In this document: in pieces, positions 36,551-46,186 of the stretch | How the letters are laid out: every line of letters starts with the position of its first letter | Position numbering within the stretch: position 1 is the first letter of the stretch | Source: Citrobacter tructae | GTDB lineage: Bacteria; Pseudomonadota; Gammaproteobacteria; Enterobacterales; Enterobacteriaceae | DNA: 64,000 nt | Assembly: GCF_004684345.1 (NCBI RefSeq) | Contig: NZ_CP038469.1 | Location: forward strand, 4,092,001 to 4,156,000 | Direction: 5' to 3' | Notes under the pieces: model-generated | Seen by the model: only the letters and a program-made list of their open reading frames with translations | The model's database searches: none | What the model was told of the DNA's origin: nothing | Program-made: the position numbers and the translations under genes

Positions 36551-37219
36551 TTATTTCGTTGCCAGTTCCCTGATGAGCGCTGCCATAGAGTCAATGGATT
36601 TGATGCTCTTGGTATAGATCAGGTATTTACCGTTGACGACGTAAGCCGGAACACCCTGGATTTTGGCGACTTCATACGCTGCTTTCCATTTTTCCAGCGT
36701 TTCCTGAACGGCGGGGTCTTTCAGTGCGGTTTCAAAGTCAGCCTGGCTCATTCCCACGGTATCCAGACCTGTTTTGATGAATGACGCCGGATCTTTACCG
36801 TCTGACCAACGCTCCTTCTTGTCGTGGTAGGCTGCGTAATAAGCGAACTTGGCTTTTTTGAACTGTGATTTGGCATCAAACAATGAAATACCTGCCGCTT
36901 GGTCCCTGGCAATCATTACGGCAAAGACTTCACTGGCCTGTTTACCATATTCCCCTTTTGTTTCCAGATGAAATGGTGTGAAGGTGACGACATCGGCGAC
37001 TTTGTCTGAAACGGGTCCTGTTACCGCTTTGTCGTATTTGTAGCAGAACGGGCAGGCGTAGCTGAATACTTTGATCAACGTCTTATCAGCGTTGGGAATC
37101 GGTTTCTCCAGAACCATATAGTCAGTTCCTTCGGTAAACGCCGATGCAGCAAATGATGAGGCAAGTGCGGTGGTTAATACCACGCTTTTAAATAATGAAG
37201 TGATCCATTTAGATGACAT
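36551..37219 (-). CDS. dsbL: DsbA-like thiol oxidase DsbL for AssT
   Basis: The protein has 222 aa with a signal peptide (about 1-27). The active site is CPFC (SYACPFCYKYDK), the DsbL version in place of DsbA's CPHC, in a thioredoxin fold with helical insert. The cis-Pro loop is GVPAYVVNG. DsbL makes the disulfide needed by AssT in the periplasm. It lies 23 nt after assT. Confidence 0.95.
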   Translation of the reverse strand: MSSKWITSLFKSVVLTTALASSFAASAFTEGTDYMVLEKPIPNADKTLIKVFSYACPFCYKYDKAVTGPVSDKVADVVTFTPFHLETKGEYGKQASEVFAVMIARDQAAGISLFDAKSQFKKAKFAYYAAYHDKKERWSDGKDPASFIKTGLDTVGMSQADFETALKDPAVQETLEKWKAAYEVAKIQGVPAYVVNGKYLIYTKSIKSIDSMAALIRELATK

Positions 37220-37242
37220 AATTAATCCTTAATCTGGCGTGA

Positions 37243-39039
37243 TTATTTAAACATGTGCTGTGGGTGAACTGGCAATGCCCGGTAATGGGTCTGATTGGGT
37301 TTATCGGAAAGGACATCAATTTCAACTTTGACTTCTTTTGTTTTGTAGTCAATTTCATTGATTTTACCTGTGGTCGGTTGTCCAACATCAAATAAATTAA
37401 TTGAACCTCCGAAGCCAAACATGGTGTCACGATCTTTTTGATATTCGATTACTGAAGTTATGGGGCTATAGAAATCATAGCCGCGTTCTTTTCCATACTC
37501 CCAAATTTGCTGGACGGTGCCTTTTTTCTCGTCAATTTTATATTCGACGAAACGGGAGTATTTCATCGTCGGCAATGCCGGTTGTTCAAGCCCACGACCA
37601 TCGCCATTATCAAAAATGGTTAATGTCCCTTTGCTGGAGAGCCATGCGGTGTGTTGGGTGTAGGTAAAATCGAAATCGGTATTTTCGCACTTGCCGTTTT
37701 CGTCACATTTTAACGCGTTGCCTTTACCATCAACCGGTTTTAACAACTTGCTTGCCAGTTGTTTGTTCCAGCCTTTAGACGGCGCGAGGATCCATTTCAC
37801 CTGCTTGTCACGACCAATTTTAACGACGCCCTGGTGGCGGGAGGAGAGAATGATGGAGTCATCTTTGGCATCATAAGCGATAGAGTTGACGTGTGCCCAG
37901 TTACGGCCAGCACCCACACCCAGTGCATCACCGTAAGGCGTATCCGGTTCCAGCTTGGCCTGTTGACCTGCATGAGCGAGGTCGACGTTTACGCATACCG
38001 CGCCTGCATCCAGCGCGCCCAGCAGTGCATCACGCAGCGGGTCGAGAATTTTTGTCAGATCCCAGACATCAACCACACGGCCAGACTTGTCGACTTCAAT
38101 AATCTGGTCGCGGATGGTTTGCACATGTACGCCGTCTTCTTTGCGATAGTCGCGTTTACCGACGCGCAGCAGGACGGTGCCGTTTACCGTTTCAATCGAC
38201 TCATGAGACGCATCCAGGAATCCGCGCGGTAGCTTATGGTCAGCCAGAATTTGGCCCATCAGATCGAATTCATACCAGTGTTGGCCTTGCACGGCGGTAA
38301 AGGTGCCTCGCGGTGTTTCTCGTATCCCCATCAGATAACCGCGTTTGTTGATGTTCATGTCGTGGCCATCATAGAACGTGTCCTGATCCAGCCACCAACG
38401 GTATTCACCTTGCGTGTCGACGATAAAGGTAAAAGGCGCAATGTCGAAAGGTAAGGCGCCACCTGCCGGGCCTGCATCAAGGATGCCTGCATTTTTATCT
38501 TTTTCGCCATGCCAGTGGAATTCTGCCCCCTGCGCGGTGAAGGTATGGGTATTTACCATATACAGGCGGTCTTCAAAGCCAGGAGCGACCTTAATGACTT
38601 TGGTTTGCTGTAGATCTGAAATAGAACGGTTGTCGATGTAGTGATTAACGATGGCGGAAGTATGCACCACATAATCATCCTTCATCACCTTACCATTTTC
38701 TTTAAATTCAACGGTGACCTTATTAGCAAATTTTTGATAAAGACCAAAAATAGGTACGCCGTCATAGGTTGCTAACGATTCTTTGCCAACGGTATAAGTT
38801 ACAGGCACCCCTTTTTCACCTTTACCGTGGACGGTGACTTTAACATCTGAAATAACGTGACTATCTAATTCAACCAGTGCGGTAAGTGGCGCATTTCCAT
38901 AAGGGTCAACAATTATTGCTCCTAACTTTCCTGCGGGTTGGGCAGGTTGAAAACCCGCTGCATAAGAATTTACGGCAGTTAATCCGCATGTCAGGGCGAT
39001 CGCACCAACGAGGAGTGTTTTACGGTATTGTTTAAGCAT
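37243..39039 (-). CDS. assT: Arylsulfate sulfotransferase
   Basis: The protein has 598 aa with a signal peptide (about 1-27, ending SYA). It is a six-bladed propeller enzyme of the PAPS-independent type. The catalytic His fits the TYTQHTAWLSS segment; other conserved His/Arg residues are in GRNWAHVNSIAY and LSSRHQGVVKIG. The structural disulfide pair is likely the two Cys in ALKCDENGKCEN. It moves sulfate from one phenol to another in the periplasm. It is the first gene of an operon with its own oxidase pair DsbL-DsbI, as in uropathogenic E. coli, Salmonella and Citrobacter. Confidence 0.96.
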   Translation of the reverse strand: MLKQYRKTLLVGAIALTCGLTAVNSYAAGFQPAQPAGKLGAIIVDPYGNAPLTALVELDSHVISDVKVTVHGKGEKGVPVTYTVGKESLATYDGVPIFGLYQKFANKVTVEFKENGKVMKDDYVVHTSAIVNHYIDNRSISDLQQTKVIKVAPGFEDRLYMVNTHTFTAQGAEFHWHGEKDKNAGILDAGPAGGALPFDIAPFTFIVDTQGEYRWWLDQDTFYDGHDMNINKRGYLMGIRETPRGTFTAVQGQHWYEFDLMGQILADHKLPRGFLDASHESIETVNGTVLLRVGKRDYRKEDGVHVQTIRDQIIEVDKSGRVVDVWDLTKILDPLRDALLGALDAGAVCVNVDLAHAGQQAKLEPDTPYGDALGVGAGRNWAHVNSIAYDAKDDSIILSSRHQGVVKIGRDKQVKWILAPSKGWNKQLASKLLKPVDGKGNALKCDENGKCENTDFDFTYTQHTAWLSSKGTLTIFDNGDGRGLEQPALPTMKYSRFVEYKIDEKKGTVQQIWEYGKERGYDFYSPITSVIEYQKDRDTMFGFGGSINLFDVGQPTTGKINEIDYKTKEVKVEIDVLSDKPNQTHYRALPVHPQHMFK

Positions 39040-39432
39040 GGATATATCTCCTTATATTACTTATAAATATAATTTATGTGAATGAAATATATTTCTGTAA
39101 GTAATAATTAAATGATATCTTTTGAGTGCTTGTTATAAATAAATATATTTATTGGTTTGAAATATATAAATTATCAATGATCGGTGTTTTTAATTCTTTT
39201 TGATAGTAGGTTGGGGATATTTTCAGAACAATAATTATTATTCTGTAGTGTGATCCTTTCGACATTGTTTTATTTCTAATACACGTTTTGCAATTGTCGT
39301 TAGCTATTGATTTATATGATCGAAATCATATGTTTGTTTCTGAATTGTGCCACTATAGTGGTAGGTTGAAATAAGGTTATGTGAAATTTTAACGTTAAAT
39401 GTTTAATGATGTTAAATTTTAAGGGTAAAAGA
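39040..39432. promoter_or_regulatory. A+T-rich divergent control region of assT with 18-bp palindrome
   Basis: There is no gene in this 393-bp spacer. The 39314-39331 site is a perfect 7-4-7 palindrome (ATATGAT, CGAA, ATCATAT), probably an operator. A GTGCCACTATAGTGG inverted repeat follows at about 39346. The strong A+T bias near 39060-39180 suggests H-NS-type silencing (inference). Confidence 0.4.
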
Positions 39433-39609
39433 ATGTTTATTGCCTGGTATTGGATGGTATTAATTGCACTGGTTGCTGTGGGTTATTATTGCCACATGAA
39501 GCGTTATTGCCGAGCGTTTCGACAAGACAGAGATGCATTGCTTGAGGCGCGTAATAAACTCTTTCGTCGCACGGGTGAAGAGGGCAGCACGGTCAGGGAT
39601 CAGGAATAA
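39433..39609 (+). CDS. Small single-pass membrane protein, function unknown
   Basis: The protein has 58 aa from the ATG at 39433 (MFIAWYWMV), which has AAGGG 7 nt upstream; upstream ATGs at 39406/39409 lack a ribosome site. One membrane segment (about residues 3-19, MVLIALVAVGYY) is followed by a basic, helical tail (RYCRAFRQDRDALLEARNKL) with Cys residues. No family is recognised. It is divergent from assT, so a link to that module is possible but unproved. Confidence 0.6.
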   Translation: MFIAWYWMVLIALVAVGYYCHMKRYCRAFRQDRDALLEARNKLFRRTGEEGSTVRDQE

Positions 39610-39672
39610 TTTCGCCTTTTTGCTGTAGTTGAGGCGGATGAGCTGAACAACAGCGTAACTCCGCCATCTGTA

Positions 39673-40446
39673 TTACCCGATGCCCATCGATTGCAGGATG
39701 ACGAGGCTGAGCCCCATCACCGACATTCCGCAGAGTACGCCATAGCTGGGGTTATTATTCGGGTCGATTTCTTTTGCCAACGGCATCAGTTCATCGACGG
39801 ACAGCGCCACCATAATACCGGCGACCGCCGCCATTATCGCCGCCATCACTACTGGCGAAATCAAACTCCCCAGAATTAACCACGCCAATACCCCACCGAG
39901 TATTTCCGCCATACCGGAGATCCCGGCCCAGAATATCGCCGTACGTTTCGATCCGGTTGCGGCATACACTGGTCCGGCAACGGCTAACCCTTCAGGAATA
40001 TTATGCAATGCTACGGCGAGGGCAATACCGAAACCCAGTTCGAGGTTGCTGCTGGCTGTTACAAACGTCGCGATCCCTTCCGGGAAGTTGTGCAAGCTGA
40101 TGCCGAGTGTCAGCAAAATAGCGGTACGTTTAATGGATCCGGGTAAAGGCTGTGTTGTTTTTTGTACCAGATCCTGAGGATGTGCGTGCGGCAGCAAACG
40201 ATCCAGGCCAAAATAGCCCAGTAAACCCACGATAAACATCCCGTAGCCAAGCACGGGTGACATTCCTTCTGCAGCCAGTGCGGCGGGCAGCATCTCCATC
40301 AGGGAGATCAGTAACATAATTCCGGCGGCGAAGCCTAAAGAAAAGGCGAGTACGCGGTTAGAGGGCTTTTGTCCCAGCACGCCGAGAAATGCGCCAATAA
40401 ACGTGGCAGCACCTGCCAGTAAAGTCAGAAGTAAAGGTACTGACAT
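39673..40446 (-). CDS. zupT: ZIP-family zinc/metal importer ZupT
   Basis: The protein has 257 aa, from the ATG at 40446 (MSVPLLLTLLAG), as in E. coli. It has eight membrane segments and the ZIP metal-site motifs HNFPEG and HNIPEG, with a His-rich cytoplasmic loop (PHAHPQD). It imports Zn, Fe and Mn with low selectivity. The upstream 16 codons have no family match. Confidence 0.96.
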   Translation of the reverse strand: MSVPLLLTLLAGAATFIGAFLGVLGQKPSNRVLAFSLGFAAGIMLLISLMEMLPAALAAEGMSPVLGYGMFIVGLLGYFGLDRLLPHAHPQDLVQKTTQPLPGSIKRTAILLTLGISLHNFPEGIATFVTASSNLELGFGIALAVALHNIPEGLAVAGPVYAATGSKRTAIFWAGISGMAEILGGVLAWLILGSLISPVVMAAIMAAVAGIMVALSVDELMPLAKEIDPNNNPSYGVLCGMSVMGLSLVILQSMGIG

Positions 40447-40593
40447 CGACAAATCAAACTCCTTATCAATCTGCTGTCCGGGTCGGATCGTCAAAATAAC
40501 TGATGATCTTCATCATGGTTATCTGAGTTCTTCATCAACCGAAAAAGCGTATTGTGGTGATATCAAAATGACTCCCTCAGTAAGGATATCATC

Positions 40594-41382
40594 ATGTCTT
40601 CAACTCGTATGCCAGCATTGTTTTTGGGCCACGGCAGCCCGATGAATGTTCTGGAAGATAACGTTTATACCCGTGCCTGGCAGCAACTGGGGGAAACGTT
40701 GCCACGTCCGAAAGCCATCGTGGTGGTCTCAGCGCACTGGTTTACGCGCGGCACTGGCGTAACCGCGATGGAAGCACCGAAAACGATTCATGACTTTGGT
40801 GGTTTTCCGCAGGCGCTGTATGACACACATTACCCGGCTCCTGGCTCGCCAGAACTGGCACAGCACCTGGTTGACTTGCTTGCTCCTGTGCCCGTTACCT
40901 TAGACAAAGAAGCATGGGGATTTGATCACGGGTCCTGGGGCGTGCTGATCAAGATGTACCCGAATGCCGACATCCCGATGGTGCAGTTAAGCATCGATAG
41001 TACAAAACCAGCGGCCTGGCATTTCGAAATGGGCCGTAAGCTGGCGGCGTTGCGCGATGAAGGTATTATGCTGGTGGCCAGCGGTAACGTGGTGCATAAC
41101 CTGCGTACAGCACGCTGGCACGGTGAGAATACACCGTATCCGTGGGCGACCTCATTCAATGATTATGTGAAGTCTAACCTGACATGGCAGGGACCGGTTG
41201 AGCAGCACCCGCTGGTTAATTATATGGATCATGAAGGCGGATCGCTGTCGAACCCAACGGCGGATCACTACCTGCCGTTGCTGTACGTGTTAGGGGCATG
41301 GGATGGCAAAGAGCCAGTGACGATCCCGGTGGACGGTATTGAGATGGGTAGCCTGGGTATGTTGTCAGTTCAGGTGGGATAA
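40594..41382 (+). CDS. ygiD: 4,5-DOPA dioxygenase extradiol-like protein YgiD
   Basis: The protein has 262 aa. It is a class III extradiol ring-cleavage dioxygenase with metal His residues in FLGHGSPM, VVSAHWF and GNVVHNLR, and the GFDHGSWG motif. E. coli YgiD cleaves DOPA. It is divergent from zupT. Confidence 0.93.
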   Translation: MSSTRMPALFLGHGSPMNVLEDNVYTRAWQQLGETLPRPKAIVVVSAHWFTRGTGVTAMEAPKTIHDFGGFPQALYDTHYPAPGSPELAQHLVDLLAPVPVTLDKEAWGFDHGSWGVLIKMYPNADIPMVQLSIDSTKPAAWHFEMGRKLAALRDEGIMLVASGNVVHNLRTARWHGENTPYPWATSFNDYVKSNLTWQGPVEQHPLVNYMDHEGGSLSNPTADHYLPLLYVLGAWDGKEPVTIPVDGIEMGSLGMLSVQVG

Positions 41383-41390
41383 ATACGTAG

Positions 41391-41417
41391 GCCCGGTAAG
41401 CATTAGCGTCACCGGGC
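41391..41417. repeat. REP-like element
   Basis: GCCCGGT and ACCGGGC arms around AAGCATTAGCGTC, between convergent ygiD and ygiC. Confidence 0.6.
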
Positions 41418-41425
41418 ACAACGGA

Positions 41426-42586
41426 TTACTCGACAAAAATATGCGGATAGAAGCGGGAGAGATCCTGCGTGATCAACGCTCTGTCTTCGCGAATGCCAAT
41501 CCCGGCGGGTTGATCGTTAATCAGCCAGCTGCCGATCAGCATGTAGCTGTCGCCAAACTTCGGCAACTGATGGAACTGTTGCACGATCATTCCTTCTTCA
41601 CCGTATGGGCCTTCCACCGCTTCGATCGTTTTACCGTTCTCAACGATCGACACGTTAGCGCCTTCACGCGAGAAGATCGGCTTCACGACGAATTTTTCCA
41701 TCTGCGGATAGTCGTCTTCGGCGAAGTACGCCGGCAGCAGGTTCGGATGGTTCGGGAACATTTCCCACAGCAGCGGTAACAGCGCTTTGTTGGAGATAAT
41801 GCTCTTCCAGGCCGGTTCCAGCCAGCGAACGCCAGCATCTTCCAGCTTGGTAGAGAACATCTCGCGCAGCATAAATTCCCACGGATAGAGCTTAAACAGG
41901 TTGGCAATCACCTGATCCTCTAAGTCCGTGAACTGACCTTTTTCGCCGAGGCCAATATCTTCGACATAGAGGAATTCGGTAGCGATTTCCGCCTCGGCAG
42001 CGCAATCCTGTAGATACTGAATAGTACCGCGATCTTCAACGGTATCGCGACAACAGGTCAGATGTAGCAGCTGAAAACCATACTGTTCACGCAGCGCGGT
42101 GAAGCGCTCGATTAGCTTTTCCTGCAGGCTGTTGAACTGGTCGCTACCTTCCGGTAGGTTGCCAGCATTGAGCTGATCTTCCAGCCAGATCCACTGGAAA
42201 AACGCAGCTTCGTACAGCGAGGTTGGCGTATCTGCGTTGTTTTCCAGCAGCTTGGGTTCACTGGTACCATCCCACGCCAGATCGAGGCGGGAATAGAGCG
42301 ACGGCTGCTGAGTCTGCCAGGACTGGCGGACAAAGCCCCAGGTGTGCTTGGGAATGCGAAACTTGGTCATCAACTCGTCGCTGACGATAACCTTTTCAAC
42401 CACCTTGAGGCACATCTGATGCAGCTCTGCTGTGACGTCTTCCAGCTTTTCGACCTGAGCAAGCGTCAGCTTATAGTATGCGTCTTCACACCAGTACGGC
42501 TCGCCGTACATAGTGTGAAAGTTGAAACCGTATTCGGTGGCTTTCTCGCGCCAGTCCGGGCGCTCAACAATACTGACTCTTTCCAT
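41426..42586 (-). CDS. ygiC: Glutathionylspermidine-synthase-like ATP-grasp protein YgiC
   Basis: The protein has 386 aa of the GSP-synthase C-terminal ATP-grasp family, without the amidase domain of Gss. Conserved parts include SRLDLAWDG, LLENNADTPTSLYEAAF, KPIFSREGANV and SWLINDQPAGIGIREDRALITQDLS (cited as GIGIRED). It likely ligates an amine to a peptide, substrate unknown. It follows ygiB by 5 nt; both are linked to TolC in E. coli. Confidence 0.93.
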   Translation of the reverse strand: MERVSIVERPDWREKATEYGFNFHTMYGEPYWCEDAYYKLTLAQVEKLEDVTAELHQMCLKVVEKVIVSDELMTKFRIPKHTWGFVRQSWQTQQPSLYSRLDLAWDGTSEPKLLENNADTPTSLYEAAFFQWIWLEDQLNAGNLPEGSDQFNSLQEKLIERFTALREQYGFQLLHLTCCRDTVEDRGTIQYLQDCAAEAEIATEFLYVEDIGLGEKGQFTDLEDQVIANLFKLYPWEFMLREMFSTKLEDAGVRWLEPAWKSIISNKALLPLLWEMFPNHPNLLPAYFAEDDYPQMEKFVVKPIFSREGANVSIVENGKTIEAVEGPYGEEGMIVQQFHQLPKFGDSYMLIGSWLINDQPAGIGIREDRALITQDLSRFYPHIFVE

Positions 42587-42591
42587 GACGA

Positions 42592-43269
42592 TCAGCCGCC
42601 CATTGAACGCGTGGTAGTGCCACTTGCGCTACGCTGCATGGTGCTCTGTTTAGCCACAGATTCACCAAATCCACCGCGGGTTACGGTAGAAGTGGTGGCT
42701 GGTTTCGGCGCCATGGCGGTTTTCGGCACGGTCATTGTACGGCCCGGCGTCGCTGCGCCGTAGTTTTTACCGCCTGCATCCGTGTATTTGCCGTATGCCG
42801 GGCTGGCCGGGTTTTTCGAGCTGAACAGAGGCTGCTGAGCACCCATGCCACCGCCCATCATGCGGCCCATCATATAGCCTGCCATCAGTGGCATCCAGAA
42901 GCTGCCGCTGCTTTGATTCTGTGCCTGAGCCTGGCCTTCACCGGTCGGTGCCATACCCGCCTGTGCAGGTGCTTGCTGGCACTGGCCTTCGCCGAATTCA
43001 GCGATACAGTCTTCGCGGGTGGCGTATTTCGGCGCTGTGCGTTCAGCTTCTTTCAGCGCATTGTTGAATGCAGTCGTACATTCGGCGCTTTTACCCGGAT
43101 TTGCCGTCGAGCAGTCATCCGCATTTTGGTAAAGCGATACCGTTTCGTCGCTCTGTTCACAGCCCGCCAGCATAATAACGGCGGTGACTGCCAGGGCGAC
43201 AGGAGTCAGGTGGCGTGCGCTCCAGCTTTTGCGGAACGATGCGTGGTGTATAGATTTTGTCCGTTTCAT
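42592..43269 (-). CDS. ygiB: DUF1190 lipoprotein-like YgiB
   Basis: The protein has 225 aa. A basic N-terminus leads to a hydrophobic stretch ending in LAGCEQ, a lipobox-like Cys at about 36. The rest is Gln/Ala/Gly-rich with a GYMMGRMMGGGMG segment, and a Ser/Thr-rich tail. It is DUF1190; function is unknown. It is first of ygiB-ygiC and 150 nt downstream of tolC. Confidence 0.92.
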   Translation of the reverse strand: MKRTKSIHHASFRKSWSARHLTPVALAVTAVIMLAGCEQSDETVSLYQNADDCSTANPGKSAECTTAFNNALKEAERTAPKYATREDCIAEFGEGQCQQAPAQAGMAPTGEGQAQAQNQSSGSFWMPLMAGYMMGRMMGGGMGAQQPLFSSKNPASPAYGKYTDAGGKNYGAATPGRTMTVPKTAMAPKPATTSTVTRGGFGESVAKQSTMQRSASGTTTRSMGG

Positions 43270-43390
43270 TTATGTCTTCCAGGACCCAGTGGTAAATACT
43301 GCTCAGAATAGAGGATGACTGGTCGAAATTGAAGCGGGAAGAGACGAGAATGCGGAAGAAGGGGCGGATCTTTACGTTGTCTTACGTTCA

Positions 43391-43410
43391 GACGGGGCCT
43401 AAGCCCCGTC
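43391..43410 (-). terminator. tolC terminator
   Basis: GACGGGGC and GCCCCGTC pair perfectly around CTAA, 14 nt after the tolC stop. The T-run is poor, so some readthrough into ygiB-ygiC is likely. Confidence 0.6.
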
Positions 43411-43423
43411 ATCAGCATCAACA

Positions 43424-44905
43424 TTAGTTACGGAACGGATTGTTGCCGTTGCTGCTGGTTGAACGTGCTGCCGTCGGCTGAGCGACTGCCGCTTCGTTGC
43501 TTGCGGTATAGCCGTCCGCTGCAGCGTCTTGCTGTGTGTTTTCCGGTGCGACCGTCTCAGGCGCAGTCGGAATCGGTTTGCCCAGCGTATTGTTCAGCGC
43601 CACCAGATCCTGCTCGTTCAGCGTGCCGAGCGCAGACTTGATGTTTAACTGGTTGATAAGATAGGTATAACGCGCATTAGCCAACTGCTGCTTGGCGTTG
43701 TACAGCGTGGTGGTGGCATCCAACACATCCACGATGGTACGTGTGCCGACGGAATAACCCGCTTCCATCGCGTCCAAAGAGCTTTGTGCAGAGACAACCG
43801 CTTGTTTGTACGCGTTAATGCTACTGATGGAAGCATTAATGTTATTGAAGGATGAACGCACGGTCTGTACCACGCTGCGGTGCGCGCTTTCCAGCTGTTC
43901 ACTCGCGCCTACAAAGTTGTACTGCGCTTGTTTCACCTGCGAGTTAACCATCCCACCCTGGTACAGCGGCAGCGAGAAGTTCAGACCAATTTTATTCTGG
44001 CCCATATTGCTGTCATCATACTGACTACCAGTCGCTCCACGGGTTTTAGAACCGCTGTAGGAGGTATCAGAGACACCGGTCGAGGCGGTTAAATCCAGCG
44101 TCGGTAAATGACCGTCCTGCGCCAGACGAATTTGTTCACGGGCTAAATCCTGGCTCAAACGTGCCTGCAATAAGGTCAGGTTGCGGTTTTCGGCTTCTTT
44201 CAGCAGCGCATTTACCGCCTGCGGCTTGTTGGTTTTAAAACCATCGACGTTCAGCGAAGCCAGTTCCGGGTAGTAGTTACCGGTCACCTGACGCAGCTGT
44301 TCTACCGCGTTATCCAGATTGTTACGTGCGGTAACTTCGTTCGCCAGTACGGTATCGTATTGTGAACGGGCGTTTTGCACGTCAGTGATGGCGACCAGGC
44401 CAACGTTAAAACGCTGAGTGGTCTGATCTAACTGACGATACACCGCATCTTTCTGTGCCTGGGTATAAGAGAGCACGTCAATCGCGTTCAGTACGTTAAA
44501 ATAGGCTGTGGCGGTATTCAGGATCAGCGTTTGCTGATCGGTCTGATAAGTTACGTCCTGGATGCCCGCTGATTTTTCTTGCAGCGTCAGGGCACGCCAT
44601 TTTGACATATCGAAAAGAGACTGAGTCAATTGCAACGACGCACTGGTGGCGTTGGAGTTAACGCCATTTGCATCACGGTAGCCATTGCTGTAGGTGTAAT
44701 CGGCACCTAATCCCAGTTGCGGCAGTAATGGGCTACGCGCTTCGTTAATTTTTTCGAATGCAGCATCGCGATCGGCGGCGGATTTACGCAATTCCGGGTT
44801 GCTCAGGCGTGCTTGCTGATAAACCTGCATCAGGTTTTCTGCCTGGCTCAAAGTACTGAACCCCGACAGGCTCAGGCCGATAAGGATGGGGAGCAATTTC
44901 TTCAT
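43424..44905 (-). CDS. tolC: Outer membrane efflux channel TolC
   Basis: The protein has 493 aa, with a 22-residue signal (MKKLLPILIGLSLSGF, ending SQA). Two repeated halves each hold beta strands and long coiled-coil helices, e.g. YDDSNMGQNKIGLNFSLPLYQGGM (cited as LNFSLPLYQGGM) in the second half. The ATG at 44905 has AAGGA 6 nt before; the ATG at 44911 is too close. It is the exit duct for AcrAB, MacAB and type I secretion. It is divergent from nudF. Confidence 0.98.
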   Translation of the reverse strand: MKKLLPILIGLSLSGFSTLSQAENLMQVYQQARLSNPELRKSAADRDAAFEKINEARSPLLPQLGLGADYTYSNGYRDANGVNSNATSASLQLTQSLFDMSKWRALTLQEKSAGIQDVTYQTDQQTLILNTATAYFNVLNAIDVLSYTQAQKDAVYRQLDQTTQRFNVGLVAITDVQNARSQYDTVLANEVTARNNLDNAVEQLRQVTGNYYPELASLNVDGFKTNKPQAVNALLKEAENRNLTLLQARLSQDLAREQIRLAQDGHLPTLDLTASTGVSDTSYSGSKTRGATGSQYDDSNMGQNKIGLNFSLPLYQGGMVNSQVKQAQYNFVGASEQLESAHRSVVQTVRSSFNNINASISSINAYKQAVVSAQSSLDAMEAGYSVGTRTIVDVLDATTTLYNAKQQLANARYTYLINQLNIKSALGTLNEQDLVALNNTLGKPIPTAPETVAPENTQQDAAADGYTASNEAAVAQPTAARSTSSNGNNPFRN

Positions 44906-45110
44906 TTGCATTCCTTGTTGTGAAGCAGTATTTAGCGCTGATCAAATGGTAAAAATAATTGTTGATTCTAGCAGAATCCGCCACTTCAAAAAGTTGGCGT
45001 TACGTGCCATACGGCGTTAATTTGCATCAATTTAACACAAGGGCGCTCAAACAGCAGTCAAACGACCTTGAATTTCACATTTTAATCACTATTGGTATCA
45101 GGACAGCACA

Positions 45111-45743
45111 ATGCGTAAACCAGACAACTCGCCAATGACTTTCACTAAAAATGATGTAGAAATTATTGCACGAGAAACGCTATACCGCGGTTTTTTTTCA
45201 CTGGATCTTTACCGGTTCCGCCACCGCTTATTTAACGGTGGGATGAGCGATGAAGTGACGCGCGAAATTTTTGAGCGCGGACATGCGGCGGTCTTGCTAC
45301 CCTTTGACCCTGAGCGGGATGAAGTTGTGCTGGTTGAGCAAATCCGCATTGCGGCATTTGATACCAGCGAAAGCCCGTGGCTGCTGGAAATGGTCGCTGG
45401 GATGATCGAAGAAGGCGAGACCGTTGAGGACGTTGCCCGCCGCGAAGCGATGGAAGAAGCCGGATTGGATGTTAAACGTACCAAACCAGTTCTGAGCTAT
45501 CTGGCAAGCCCCGGCGGCACTAGTGAGCGCCTGTCCATCTTGGTAGGCGAAGTGGACGCCACGACCGCAAGCGGGATCCACGGTCTGGTGGATGAAAACG
45601 AAGACATTCGCGTTCATGTGGTTAGCCGGGAACAGGCTTATCAGTGGGTGGAAGAGGGAAAAATCGACAACGCGGCTTCTGTCATTGCCCTGCAATGGTT
45701 GCAACTGCACTATCAAGAGTTAAAAACTGAGTGGAAAAAATGA
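45111..45743 (+). CDS. nudF: ADP-ribose pyrophosphatase
   Basis: The protein has 210 aa. The Nudix box runs from GMIEEGETVEDVARREAMEE to AGL. It hydrolyses ADP-ribose to AMP and ribose-5-phosphate. It is first of the nudF-yqiB-cpdA-yqiA-parE run; its stop overlaps the yqiB start. Confidence 0.96.
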   Translation: MRKPDNSPMTFTKNDVEIIARETLYRGFFSLDLYRFRHRLFNGGMSDEVTREIFERGHAAVLLPFDPERDEVVLVEQIRIAAFDTSESPWLLEMVAGMIEEGETVEDVARREAMEEAGLDVKRTKPVLSYLASPGGTSERLSILVGEVDATTASGIHGLVDENEDIRVHVVSREQAYQWVEEGKIDNAASVIALQWLQLHYQELKTEWKK

Positions 45744-46162
45744 AGCGTTACACACCTGACTTCCCTGAAATGATGCGCCTGTGCGAAACCAACTTTTCGC
45801 AACTGCGCCGCCTGTTGCCGCGTAATGACGCCGCCGGTGAAACAGTGAGCTATCAGGTGGCAAACGCACAATATCGGTTAACGATTGTTGAATCGACCCG
45901 ATACACTACGCTGGTTGCGATCGAACAGACGGCGCCTGCTGTCACTTACTGGAGCCTGCCATCGCTTACCGTACGCCTGTATCATGATGCGAGGGTGGCT
46001 GAAGTGTGTTCAAGTCAGCAGATCTTTCGCTTCAAAGCGCGGTATGATTATCCAAATAAAAAGTTGCATCAACGCGACGAAAAGCATCAAATTAATCAGT
46101 TTCTAGCCGACTGGTTACGGTACTGTTTAGCACATGGAGCGATGGCGATTCCGGTTTATTAG
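45740..46162 (+). CDS. yqiB: DUF1249 protein YqiB
   Basis: The protein has 140 aa from the ATG at 45740 (MKRYTPDFPEMM), overlapping the nudF stop (ATGA). The track-like GTG three codons upstream is not used by homologues. It is a DUF1249 protein, highly conserved in enterobacteria, with no known function. Its place between nudF and cpdA suggests a nucleotide-linked role (inference). Confidence 0.93.
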   Translation: MKRYTPDFPEMMRLCETNFSQLRRLLPRNDAAGETVSYQVANAQYRLTIVESTRYTTLVAIEQTAPAVTYWSLPSLTVRLYHDARVAEVCSSQQIFRFKARYDYPNKKLHQRDEKHQINQFLADWLRYCLAHGAMAIPVY

Positions 46163-46186
46163 CGTCGTGAAACCTAAGGACACCAT

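Noticed and set aside
39306..39320. FNR site (TTGAT-N4-ATGAT) before assT
   Set aside because: The second half is not ATCAA; the larger palindrome explains the match better.
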